Source: Blastocatellia bacterium (GTDB lineage: Bacteria; Acidobacteriota; Blastocatellia; RBC074). From it: a DNA stretch of 39,871 bases. Location of the stretch: positions 1 through 39,871 of the forward strand of contig JAEUQN010000049.1 in assembly GCA_016789725.1 (NCBI GenBank), in the 5' to 3' direction. Shown here piece after piece: positions 1 through 6,574 of the stretch; position 1 is the first letter of the stretch; every line of letters begins with the position of its first letter. Both the position numbers and the translations under genes were made by a program. Under the pieces are notes generated by a model. That model worked only from the letters and a program-made list of their open reading frames with translations, searched no databases and was not told where the DNA came from.

Positions 1-362
1 AGCATTTGGCTGCGGTCAGAGCACAGTTCTATCACATGCACAATGAGGCGTTGACTCGATATTACGCCGAGTTTGGAACCTATCCCCAAGAACTGTCGGA
101 TCTGCGGGATTTTGTGCCGGAAATGATTCCAGTTGCTGACTATTGGGGAACTCCGATTGGTTATTCTCCCACCTCGCTAATCGCCTCAAAGAATTCCACG
201 CCTGGCTACAGTAACTATCAACTGGTTTCGGCTGGACCTGATGGGGTAATGGGAACGGCTGATGATATCCGAATGATTGACGGTGTGATTGTGAATGCGT
301 CAACTGACGATGATTGGTTTTCGAGTATCTTGAAACTGAAAAGCACTGGCACTGATAGGTAA
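1..362 (+). CDS. GspG-like pseudopilin, C-terminal part (5' truncated)
   Basis: The reading frame is open from the left edge of the window, so the true start and the N-terminal prepilin cleavage/methylation segment lie outside it. The visible ~118 residues carry the pattern of type II secretion major pseudopilin C-termini: a helix ending in an FGTYP segment, a GTPIGY strand, then YQLVSAGPDG and GTADDI near the end, the region that binds calcium in GspG. The TTG at position 6 is unlikely to be a real start because the frame continues upstream in the same register. GspG-type proteins form the periplasmic pseudopilus of type II secretion, but stand-alone pilin-like proteins share this C-terminus, so the machine is not certain. 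The next gene is 76 bp downstream on the same strand. Confidence 0.7.
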   Translation, partial: HLAAVRAQFYHMHNEALTRYYAEFGTYPQELSDLRDFVPEMIPVADYWGTPIGYSPTSLIASKNSTPGYSNYQLVSAGPDGVMGTADDIRMIDGVIVNASTDDDWFSSILKLKSTGTDR

Positions 363-438
363 TTTACTGTAGTTCCTACGATTGAAGTTCTTGCATACAA
401 GAAGTAGCTAAGATGTAGGCTTCGACTCTAAAACGCCT

Positions 439-735
439 ATGGAAAAAAGATACATTGGACGTCTTGTAGACAAAATATTGCGTCGTCGTTCGGAAGATGA
501 GTATCGCCGGTGGCTCTTGAAATACGGGCGTGTGGTGGAAGGTCGAGTCATTGATTCGGATGATGCGGACTTATCCCCGACGATCTACTATTGTTATAAC
601 ATCTCAAATGTGCGGTACGAGTCATCCCAAACACTGACACCCGAACAAGGTCAACATCGCACCAAATATTTTCCAGGTGCAGCGATTAGCGTGCGATTTG
701 ATCCTCGCCATCCGGGGCGCGCAGTCATTGAGTAG
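439..735 (+). CDS. Small DUF3592-like protein
   Basis: A 98-residue protein with a basic N-terminus (KILRRRSEDEYRRW) followed by a compact beta-rich part: GRVVEGRVIDSDD, YYCYNISNVRYESS, then YFPGAAISVRFDPRHPGRAVIE. The order 'G.V..G.V ... Y.Y...G.RYE ... PG..V.V.YDP..P..AV.E' is the pattern of DUF3592 proteins. Those usually carry flanking membrane helices, and none is evident here, so this looks like a soluble minimal version. The start ATG at 439 has no strong ribosome-binding site. Its role is unknown. It lies between the pseudopilin and the acyl-CoA carboxylase genes without obvious functional linkage. Confidence 0.6.
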   Translation: MEKRYIGRLVDKILRRRSEDEYRRWLLKYGRVVEGRVIDSDDADLSPTIYYCYNISNVRYESSQTLTPEQGQHRTKYFPGAAISVRFDPRHPGRAVIE

Positions 736-832
736 GTATCAGGGGTCAACGGCGTTATCGGAAATGGAGCTTTTTGGAGAACGACCCTGTTGCTGCACCT
801 AACACACGATACCTGCAATCCATTACCTATTT

Positions 833-2350
833 ATGTTTCGGAAACTACTCATTGCCAATCGCGGCGAAATTGCTGTTCGCATCATTCGCGCCTGCCGCGA
901 TCTGGGAATCTCTCCTATTGCAGTTTATTCCACCGTTGATCGCAATGCGTTACACGTCCAGTTAGCCGACGAAGCCTATTTTATTGGTGAAGCACCTGCT
1001 GCACAAAGTTATCTGGTCGGCGAAAAAATTATCGCGGCGGCTCAGCAATCAGGCGCAGAAGCGATTCATCCAGGCTACGGCTTTTTGTCTGAACGCGCAT
1101 GGTTTGCTCGTGCAGTCGAAGAGGCCGGGCTAATTTTTGTCGGCCCTTCACCAGACTCGATTGAATTAATGGGCAGCAAAACCAACGCCCGCGAAGCTGC
1201 GATTAAAGCTGGCGCGCCAGTTGTTCCCGGAACCGCAAACAAACTGGCAAATACTGCTGAGGCGTTGGTTACTGCAATTGATGTTGGCTATCCGGTGATG
1301 CTCAAAGCCTCCGCGGGTGGCGGGGGCAAAGGAATGCGGATTGTGCGTACTGCGGAAGAGATGCAATCCGCATTTGAAAACGCTAGTGCCGAAGCTCAAG
1401 CTTCATTTGGTGACCCCTCAGTTTACATTGAGAAATATATTGAACGCCCGCGTCACATTGAAATCCAAATTGTTGCCGACAAGTACGGAAATACGATTCA
1501 TCTTGGTGAGCGCGAATGCTCTATCCAACGTCGTCATCAGAAGGTGATCGAAGAATGTCCGTCGCCTCTCAATGACCCTGTTCTCCGCGCCAACATGGGC
1601 GCGGCTGCCGTAAAAATTGCCAAAGCAGCGAGCTACTATAGCGTCGGCACGCTTGAGTTTCTGGTGGATGCGAACCGAAATTTTTATTTTCTGGAAATGA
1701 ATACCCGTTTACAGGTCGAACATCCTGTGACTGAACTGGTAACAGGTATTGATCTCGTCCGCGAGCAAATTCGCATTGCGGCTGGGCATGAATTGGTAAT
1801 CAGGCAAGAAGACGTCCAGTGGCAGGGCCATGCAGTTGAATGCCGAGTATATGCTGAAGACCCGGAGAAAAACTTCTTACCTTCACCAGGAAAGATAACA
1901 AAGCTTCGGACACCCTCTGGCCCCGGTGTCCGTGATGACAGTGGTGTTTATGAAGGTTGGGAAGTACCTTTATTTTATGACCCGATGATTTCCAAGTTGG
2001 CCACCTATGGCGCAACACGTGAGGAGGCTATTAATCGGATGCAACGGGCCTTGCGTGAGTATTATGTCGGAGGCATTCGCACTACGATCCCATTTTTTCA
2101 GGAAGTCTTGAACGATGCTGAATTCCGTAGCGGCGAAATTGATACAGGCTTTATCGCGCGATATTTTGAACGACGTCCGACTCCGCCTAAGGGGGACGCG
2201 ACATCCGACTTAACTGACCTGGAAATTGTCGCTGCATTGGTTGCTGCCTACGATTTTTTGCAACAGCAACAATCCCCTCCGACCATTGCCACACAACCAC
2301 CCAGCAAATGGAAAGCGGTTGGCAGAAATATCGCTTTTACCAATCGCTAA
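833..2350 (+). CDS. accC: Biotin carboxylase subunit of an acyl-CoA carboxylase
   Basis: ATP-dependent carboxylation of carrier-bound biotin, the first half-reaction of acetyl-, propionyl- or methylcrotonyl-CoA carboxylase. Visible domains: N-terminal biotin-carboxylase Rossmann-like domain (KLLIANRGEIAVRIIRA, 4-20), ATP-grasp domain with glycine loop KASAGGGGKGM (158-168), RRHQK (233-237), and the catalytic EMNTR at 288-292, where E288, N290 and R292 match the numbering of E. coli AccC. The protein is 505 residues against about 450 for the family. The extra ~50 C-terminal residues are low in complexity (QQQQ, PP) and carry no biotinyl domain. The biotin carrier gene follows after 7 bp. Whether the enzyme is acetyl-CoA- or propionyl-CoA-specific cannot be told, since no carboxyltransferase gene is in the window. 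Confidence 0.93.
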   Translation: MFRKLLIANRGEIAVRIIRACRDLGISPIAVYSTVDRNALHVQLADEAYFIGEAPAAQSYLVGEKIIAAAQQSGAEAIHPGYGFLSERAWFARAVEEAGLIFVGPSPDSIELMGSKTNAREAAIKAGAPVVPGTANKLANTAEALVTAIDVGYPVMLKASAGGGGKGMRIVRTAEEMQSAFENASAEAQASFGDPSVYIEKYIERPRHIEIQIVADKYGNTIHLGERECSIQRRHQKVIEECPSPLNDPVLRANMGAAAVKIAKAASYYSVGTLEFLVDANRNFYFLEMNTRLQVEHPVTELVTGIDLVREQIRIAAGHELVIRQEDVQWQGHAVECRVYAEDPEKNFLPSPGKITKLRTPSGPGVRDDSGVYEGWEVPLFYDPMISKLATYGATREEAINRMQRALREYYVGGIRTTIPFFQEVLNDAEFRSGEIDTGFIARYFERRPTPPKGDATSDLTDLEIVAALVAAYDFLQQQQSPPTIATQPPSKWKAVGRNIAFTNR

Positions 2351-2357
2351 TCTCTTC

Positions 2358-2858
2358 ATGAAAATACAACTTCAACTCAATGATAAGTCTTTGTCCGCAG
2401 ACCTCACAACTATTTCAGGGACTGTGAGTCTGACTGCCGAAATGGCTTGTTACAAAGCCCAGATTAGCGAACCTCAGCCCGGCTCGTTTACCGTGATTCT
2501 GGATAGCCGAGTGTATAGTTGCACGCTAGAAAAATTGCCGGGAGGCGGTACTGAAGTTAGCCTTAATGGAGTGCGTATTCCTGTCAAAATTCAAGACCCG
2601 AAGCGGCTGAGCCACAATATCGGGGGCAACAGCCAAGCTGGAGGGCTTGCTGTTTTGGCATCACCAATGCCCGGCAAGGTTGTGCGGGTACTGTGTGCTG
2701 AAGGTGATGAAGTTACAGAAGGGCAAGGCCTCCTGGTAGTAGAAGCAATGAAAATGCAAAACGAAGTGCAGTCGCCAAAAGTTGGAAAAGTCCGCGAGAT
2801 CAAAGTCTCCGAAGGTCAAACGGTTAATGCCGGAGACGTATTGGCTATAGTTGAATAA
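2358..2858 (+). CDS. accB: Biotin carboxyl carrier protein (biotinyl domain)
   Basis: A 166-residue biotin carrier that shuttles carboxyl groups from the upstream biotin carboxylase to a carboxyltransferase. The C-terminal ~70 residues form a biotinyl/lipoyl domain (ASPMPGKVVRV ... EAMKMQNEV ... VNAGDVLAIVE). The biotinylated lysine is K132 in the EAMKM motif. The N-terminal ~90 residues form a beta-rich region like the oligomerisation part of acyl-CoA carboxylase alpha chains. I chose the ATG at 2358 because it gives a family-like length and sits 7 bp after the accC stop. The longer frame starting at 2226 would overlap accC by 125 bp. Together accC and accB look like the two halves of an alpha subunit that is a single chain in actinobacteria and mitochondria. 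Confidence 0.9.
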   Translation: MKIQLQLNDKSLSADLTTISGTVSLTAEMACYKAQISEPQPGSFTVILDSRVYSCTLEKLPGGGTEVSLNGVRIPVKIQDPKRLSHNIGGNSQAGGLAVLASPMPGKVVRVLCAEGDEVTEGQGLLVVEAMKMQNEVQSPKVGKVREIKVSEGQTVNAGDVLAIVE

Positions 2859-2878
2859 CTCGCACTTTGCTTGGCCTT

Positions 2879-4165
2879 TTAGCGATTTTCTATCGGCGTA
2901 AAATCACGGGTGTCGCTTCCTAAATAAATCTGGCGTGGGCGCGCAATTTTCTGATCGGAATCCAAGAGCATTTCTTCCCATTGCGCAATCCATCCTGCCG
3001 TGCGCGGAATCGCAAATAAAACTGGAAACATCTCGACTGGAAAGCCCATCGCCTTGTAGATGATGCCGGAATAAAAATCTACGTTGGGATAAAGCTTGCG
3101 TTTGACAAAATACTCATCATCAAGCGCGATGCGCTCCAATTCCAACGCGACTTCCAGAAGTTTATCTTTACCGGTGACTTCAAAAACTTCATCAGCCACC
3201 TGTTTGATAATCTTGGCGCGCGGGTCGTAGTTTTTGTATACGCGGTGACCAAATCCCATCAGCCGAAAATCCCCATTTTTTACACGGGAAATGTACTCAG
3301 GAACTCGTTCCACTGAGCCAATTTCATTGAGCATCCGCAGAACTGCTTCGTTTGCGCCTCCATGTAGAGGGCCGTATAGTGCCGCCGCTGCACCTGCCAA
3401 CGCAGAGTATGGATCAACATGAGAGCTGCCAATGCTGCGCATAGAATTGGTGCTACAATTTTGCTCGTGATCGGCGTGCAAAATAAACAGGACATCTAAT
3501 GCACGTTCCAGTACTGGATTAGGTTGGTATTTTAGCTCACTGGTCTTAAACATCATGTTGAGAAAATTACCAGAGAAGCTCAGATCATTATCAGGATAAG
3601 AGTAGGGAAGTCCGACACGGTGACGGTAGGCAAACGCTGCAATTGTCGCTACTTTGGCAATCAGCCGATAGATTTGTTTCCGGCGAGTGTCCGCGTCAAA
3701 GATGTTTTTTGCCTCAGGGTAAAACGTTGAAAGCGCACTGACAGTACTGATAAAAATACCCATCGGATGCGCATCGTAGTGAAATCCATCAAGCACTTTT
3801 TTGATATTTTCGTTGATGAATGTGTGATGCGTAATATTCCAAGCCCAGTCTTTTAATTGCGGTTCGGTAGGTAGTTCACCATGTAAAATCAGATATGCGA
3901 CTTCGAGGTAATTGCTGCGTTCGGCAAGTTGTTCAATTGGGTATCCCCGGTAGCGCAGGATTCCTTTGTCGCCATCAATTAGGGTAATGCGACTCTTGCA
4001 AGACGCCGTATTTGTGAAGGCGGGGTCATACGTCATTAATCCAAAGTCATCGTCGTTGACTTTGATCTTGCGCAAGTCAATTGCCTTTATCGTTTCATTT
4101 TCTATCGGAATGTCGTACTGCTTGCCTGTCCTGTTATCTGTGATCGTCAGCGTATTAGTCACCAT
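2879..4165 (-). CDS. gltA: Type II (hexameric-type) citrate synthase
   Basis: Condenses oxaloacetate and acetyl-CoA into citrate, the entry step of the TCA cycle. The 428-residue length and the N-terminal small beta domain (YDPAFTNTASCKSRITLIDG, 46-65) are those of Gram-negative type II citrate synthases. The catalytic triad is intact: H268 in GPLHGGAN, H307 in GFGHRVY, and D363 in NVDFYSG. The start at 4165 is supported by an AAAGGAG ribosome-binding site 6 bp upstream on the minus strand. The stop codon is only 20 bp from the end of the convergent accB, and I see no terminator hairpin between them. The leader holds a perfect inverted repeat, annotated separately. Confidence 0.97.
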   Translation of the reverse strand: MVTNTLTITDNRTGKQYDIPIENETIKAIDLRKIKVNDDDFGLMTYDPAFTNTASCKSRITLIDGDKGILRYRGYPIEQLAERSNYLEVAYLILHGELPTEPQLKDWAWNITHHTFINENIKKVLDGFHYDAHPMGIFISTVSALSTFYPEAKNIFDADTRRKQIYRLIAKVATIAAFAYRHRVGLPYSYPDNDLSFSGNFLNMMFKTSELKYQPNPVLERALDVLFILHADHEQNCSTNSMRSIGSSHVDPYSALAGAAAALYGPLHGGANEAVLRMLNEIGSVERVPEYISRVKNGDFRLMGFGHRVYKNYDPRAKIIKQVADEVFEVTGKDKLLEVALELERIALDDEYFVKRKLYPNVDFYSGIIYKAMGFPVEMFPVLFAIPRTAGWIAQWEEMLLDSDQKIARPRQIYLGSDTRDFTPIENR

Positions 4166-4189
4166 GCTTCACTCCTTTAGGATGATAAG

Positions 4190-4247
4190 ATCGTTAGACT
4201 GGCATTACCTAGTCAGTTCGGCAATATAGAGGTTGCTGTCTAACGAT
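4190..4247 (-). promoter_or_regulatory. Perfect 10 bp inverted repeat in the gltA leader
   Basis: ATCGTTAGAC at 4190-4199 and its exact reverse complement at 4238-4247 flank 38 bp, ending about 24 bp before the gltA start codon. Upstream on the minus strand there is a perfect TTGACA (plus-strand complement 4262-4267). With a 17 bp spacer the -10 would be GTTAGA, a poor match that falls inside the distal repeat arm. The pair could be an operator with two half sites or a long leader stem. Which of these it is cannot be decided from sequence. Confidence 0.4.
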
Positions 4248-4376
4248 TTTTGTAAGCTGCTTGTCAAACTGCGGTAGAAGTAGTCAATAAAATGCCAAAA
4301 TTTGCAATTTTAATAGTGCTAAATGACTGGAATAGAATGCTTTTAACAAATTGTCGTCAATTTGAACATTTTTTAC

Positions 4377-4404
4377 TTGCGATAAACAATGTTGAATGTA
4401 TAAT
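4377..4404 (+). promoter_or_regulatory. Sigma70-like promoter facing away from gltA
   Basis: TTGCGA (4377-4382), 16 bp spacer, perfect TATAAT (4399-4404). No protein gene lies on the plus strand downstream before the minus-strand rpiB-like gene ends at 4529. The only thing this promoter could transcribe nearby is the hairpin pair at 4409-4495. Confidence 0.45.
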
Positions 4405-4410
4405 GACCTT

Positions 4411-4502
4411 GCTTTCGCGGTAGTAGTCAAATTGAAAGCAACACATAGTAAGAGTCGTCAAGGAATAACGGGGCGTTCCAGGCGACTCTTACTATTTTAT
4501 TT
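4411..4502 (+). ncRNA. Candidate small RNA with two hairpins and its own terminator
   Basis: Predicted transcript of about 90 nt starting 7 nt after a perfect TATAAT. Hairpin 1 pairs TTGCTTTC (4409-4416) with GAAAGCAA (4434-4441); the first bases may precede the start site. Hairpin 2 pairs 4445-4457 with 4483-4495, 13 perfect base pairs, and its loop contains a small AACG/CGTT stem. It is followed by TTTATTT, as expected of an intrinsic terminator on this strand. No open frame with a start codon is present. I recognise no Rfam family. Promoter, structure and terminator fit an sRNA, but the second hairpin could instead simply terminate the minus-strand operon. Confidence 0.35.
4445..4495. terminator. 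Long hairpin, probable (possibly bidirectional) terminator
   Basis: A 13 bp perfect stem (ATAGTAAGAGTCG with its complement) around a 25 nt loop that itself can fold. It lies 34 bp past the stop codon of the minus-strand rpiB-like gene. On the plus strand it is followed by TTTATTT. On the minus strand it is followed by a weaker GTGTTGCTTTC. It may end the alaC-dehydratase-rpiB transcript, the candidate sRNA, or both. Confidence 0.55.
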
Positions 4503-4528
4503 GGCCTTATTTCTCACCAACAAATCCT

Positions 4529-5248
4529 CTAAGATCGTAAATACTGTTTTTCAATTGCAATTATTTTAGTGACTCGTTTTCCGTGTCTTGCTTCGCCTTC
4601 GTCAGTGTTGAGCCAGGCTTGAACAATTTTGCGCGTGTGTTCCTCCGCGAGCATTTTTGCTCCGAGGGTTAAGACATTCGCATAATTATGCTCGCGCGAA
4701 TTTTGGGCAGTGGCTTCGTCGTAGCACATCGCGGCCCGAATTCCCGGCACTTTGTTTGCTGTGATGCAAGAGCCGATTCCTGCGCCATCAAGAATAATGC
4801 CAAGATCGCAAACGTGGTCAGCGACCGCGCGGGCAACCGCATGTGCGAAGTCGGGATAATCCACTGCGTCCGCCGAATGAGTACCGAAATCCCGCTGTTG
4901 ATACCCCCATTCGTCAAGCCATCGTTTCAATTGCTCTTTCATTTCAAACCCACCGTGATCGGACCCCAGCGCGATGATGCGTTGCGCGGCGGAGCGTGTG
5001 TGGCGTTTGCGATAGCTGACGTTGATAATTCGTTCGCGGATGACGTCTTGCGCGGACGGTGTGAGGATCGCGTCTTCTCGAATGAGCAAATTGCCTCTTA
5101 TCGGCAAGTCACGGACTTCCGTTTCGGTGATGACGTCTTTGAGCGATTCGTTAACGATGGTTTCATTCGGTGGGATTGGCGTAGGTTGTGCTTGTATTTT
5201 TATCACCTCATGCACCAATTGCTTGATTTGCTCGCGGTCAAGATTCAT
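4529..5248 (-). CDS. RpiB/LacA/LacB-family sugar-phosphate isomerase with N-terminal extension
   Basis: Residues 91-239 form an RpiB-type isomerase domain: SDHGG (96-100), VDYPDFA (129-135), GAGIGSCITANKVPGIRA (155-172), REHNYANVLTLGAKM (185-199). The family interconverts aldose and ketose phosphates such as ribose-5-P and ribulose-5-P, or galactose-6-P and tagatose-6-P. At ~239 residues it is about 90 longer than E. coli RpiB. The extension starts with a probable amphipathic helix (LDREQIKQLVHEVIKI, 3-18), then a proline-rich linker (QPTPIPP), then an ILTPSAQDVIRER segment (61-73) resembling one found in EutT and EutQ. The helix-linker pattern is that of microcompartment encapsulation peptides. 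The usual catalytic Cys (CGTGIG in E. coli) is Asp154 here. The gene follows the dehydratase by 7 bp, so they are probably co-transcribed. Confidence 0.85.
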   Translation of the reverse strand: MNLDREQIKQLVHEVIKIQAQPTPIPPNETIVNESLKDVITETEVRDLPIRGNLLIREDAILTPSAQDVIRERIINVSYRKRHTRSAAQRIIALGSDHGGFEMKEQLKRWLDEWGYQQRDFGTHSADAVDYPDFAHAVARAVADHVCDLGIILDGAGIGSCITANKVPGIRAAMCYDEATAQNSREHNYANVLTLGAKMLAEEHTRKIVQAWLNTDEGEARHGKRVTKIIAIEKQYLRS

Positions 5249-5255
5249 AACAAAC

Positions 5256-6542
5256 TTACCAATCTACTACCGAACCATCATCTGCATCGTAGCTCTCCTG
5301 ATTCTTCCAATCGTGTCCGATCAGGTCGCGCTCCTTCATGCCTTCTTCGTCAATTTCAATGCCTAAACCTGGCCCAGTCGGTAAATCTACAAAGCCTTCT
5401 CGCACCTTGAATGGGTTCTTGATGTAGCCTTCGCCGAGGCTGACTTGCTCTTGGCACAGGAAGTTTGGAATCGAAGCCGCGATTTGCAGGCCCGCCGCCA
5501 GCGAAATAGGGCCGAGCGGATTGTGGGGAGCTATCGAAGCGTAATATGCCTCAGCCATTCCTGCAATGTTGCGAACTTCGGTGATGCCTCCGGCGTGACA
5601 CAAGTCGGGTTGTAAAATAATCGAAGCGCGTTTCTCAAGGATTTCGCGGAAGCCCCATTTCGTGAAGATGCGTTCGCCTGTCGCTAATGGAATATGCGTG
5701 GATTTCGCCAATTCTGCCATCCCGTCCACGTCCTGACAATTGATGACTTCTTCGTAGAAAAACGGTTGATATGGTTCGAGTGCCTTGATGAGCAGCTTCG
5801 CAGTGCCGGGTTGGATCGCGCCGTGAAAATCAATGCCGAGGTCGCCGTCTTTGCCAACAAGTTCTTTCAGCGCGGCGAATTTTTCGATGGCATTATCAAT
5901 GTAAGCTCTATTTTCGACCAAACGTGGTGCGCGATCCTTCACCTTTGCCGGGCCGCATTTGAATGCGGTGAATCCTTCTGCTTTTCGTTTCTTGATGTCT
6001 TCTGGCGTGCGTGCGTGCGCGTACACTCGAATACGTTCGCGCGTCGGACCCCCAAGTAACTCATAAACTGGAACACCGAGCAGCTTGCCTTTGATGTCCC
6101 ACAATGCCTGGTCAATGCCGGACAACGCACTCGTTAATATCGGGCCACCGCGATAAAACGCGTGCCGATAAATCGCTTGCCAGTGATGGACGACATTTCG
6201 GGGGTCTTTGCCGATCAGGTATGGTTCGATTTCCTTCACCGCCGTTGCACAAGTCAACGCACGCCCTTCCGTAATTGGCTCACCCCAACCGACGACGCCT
6301 GCGTTGGTATGCATTTTTAGAAACAGCCCGCGCGGTTTGACTAGAAAAGTTTCGAGTTTCGTGATTTTGACAATTTCTTTGGCTTTCGGGCGCAGGCCTT
6401 GCGTTTTGGTGCGCGGCGCAACAAGTTCTTCTGAATACGCGGTGGACTTCTTTTTCTTTTTGTTGGTCGCCGCCATTGCCACACCTCCAAAAGAGGCGGC
6501 TACTGCGTTTGTGAGTAGTGATCGGCGGGTGATGGTTTTCAC
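5256..6542 (-). CDS. Tat-exported galactonate dehydratase-like enzyme (enolase superfamily)
   Basis: Mandelate racemase/muconate lactonising family, closest in motifs to DgoD, which dehydrates D-galactonate to 2-keto-3-deoxygalactonate. Visible are the capping domain (GWGEPITEG, 86-94) and the barrel with metal and acid/base residues D238 and H240 (GIDFHG), E264/E265 (FYEEV), E290 (TGER), H340 (APHNPLGP) and E365 (CQEQ). The N-terminus begins MKTITRRSLLTNAVAASFGG, a twin-arginine signal with RR at 6-7, followed by a lysine-rich stretch (KKKKK) after the hydrophobic part. Export is unusual for this enzyme class. The length of 428 is ~45 above DgoD because of this leader. It sits 32 bp after alaC and 7 bp before the rpiB-like gene. 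The substrate is inferred; related acid-sugar dehydratases share the motifs. Confidence 0.85.
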   Translation of the reverse strand: MKTITRRSLLTNAVAASFGGVAMAATNKKKKKSTAYSEELVAPRTKTQGLRPKAKEIVKITKLETFLVKPRGLFLKMHTNAGVVGWGEPITEGRALTCATAVKEIEPYLIGKDPRNVVHHWQAIYRHAFYRGGPILTSALSGIDQALWDIKGKLLGVPVYELLGGPTRERIRVYAHARTPEDIKKRKAEGFTAFKCGPAKVKDRAPRLVENRAYIDNAIEKFAALKELVGKDGDLGIDFHGAIQPGTAKLLIKALEPYQPFFYEEVINCQDVDGMAELAKSTHIPLATGERIFTKWGFREILEKRASIILQPDLCHAGGITEVRNIAGMAEAYYASIAPHNPLGPISLAAGLQIAASIPNFLCQEQVSLGEGYIKNPFKVREGFVDLPTGPGLGIEIDEEGMKERDLIGHDWKNQESYDADDGSVVDW

Positions 6543-6574
6543 GTTAGTCCTCCTTGAGTGGTACGTGATTATTG

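Larger units (their letters stand above)
4166..4528. other. Gene-free AT-rich intergenic region between gltA and the rpiB-like gene
   Basis: This 363 bp stretch has no credible coding frame. It holds the gltA leader with its inverted repeat (4190-4247), a near-duplicated motif (GCGGTAGAAGTAGTCAA at about 4271 and GCGGTAGTAGTCAA at about 4417), a plus-strand promoter-like pair (4377-4404), and two hairpins (4409-4441 and 4445-4495). The base composition is clearly more AT-rich than the flanking genes. Confidence 0.7.

Noticed and set aside
364..438. TTCTTG/CAAGAA stem after the pseudopilin gene as a terminator
   Set aside because: Only 6 bp and no T-run follows.
774..965. Small plus-strand frame across the accC start
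   Set aside because: It overlaps accC in another frame, and its hydrophobic product looks like a frame-shadow of the conserved accC N-terminus.
4688..5410. 240-codon open frame on the plus strand opposite the rpiB-like gene
   Set aside because: It is antisense to two well-supported genes, has no recognisable domain and no ribosome-binding site.
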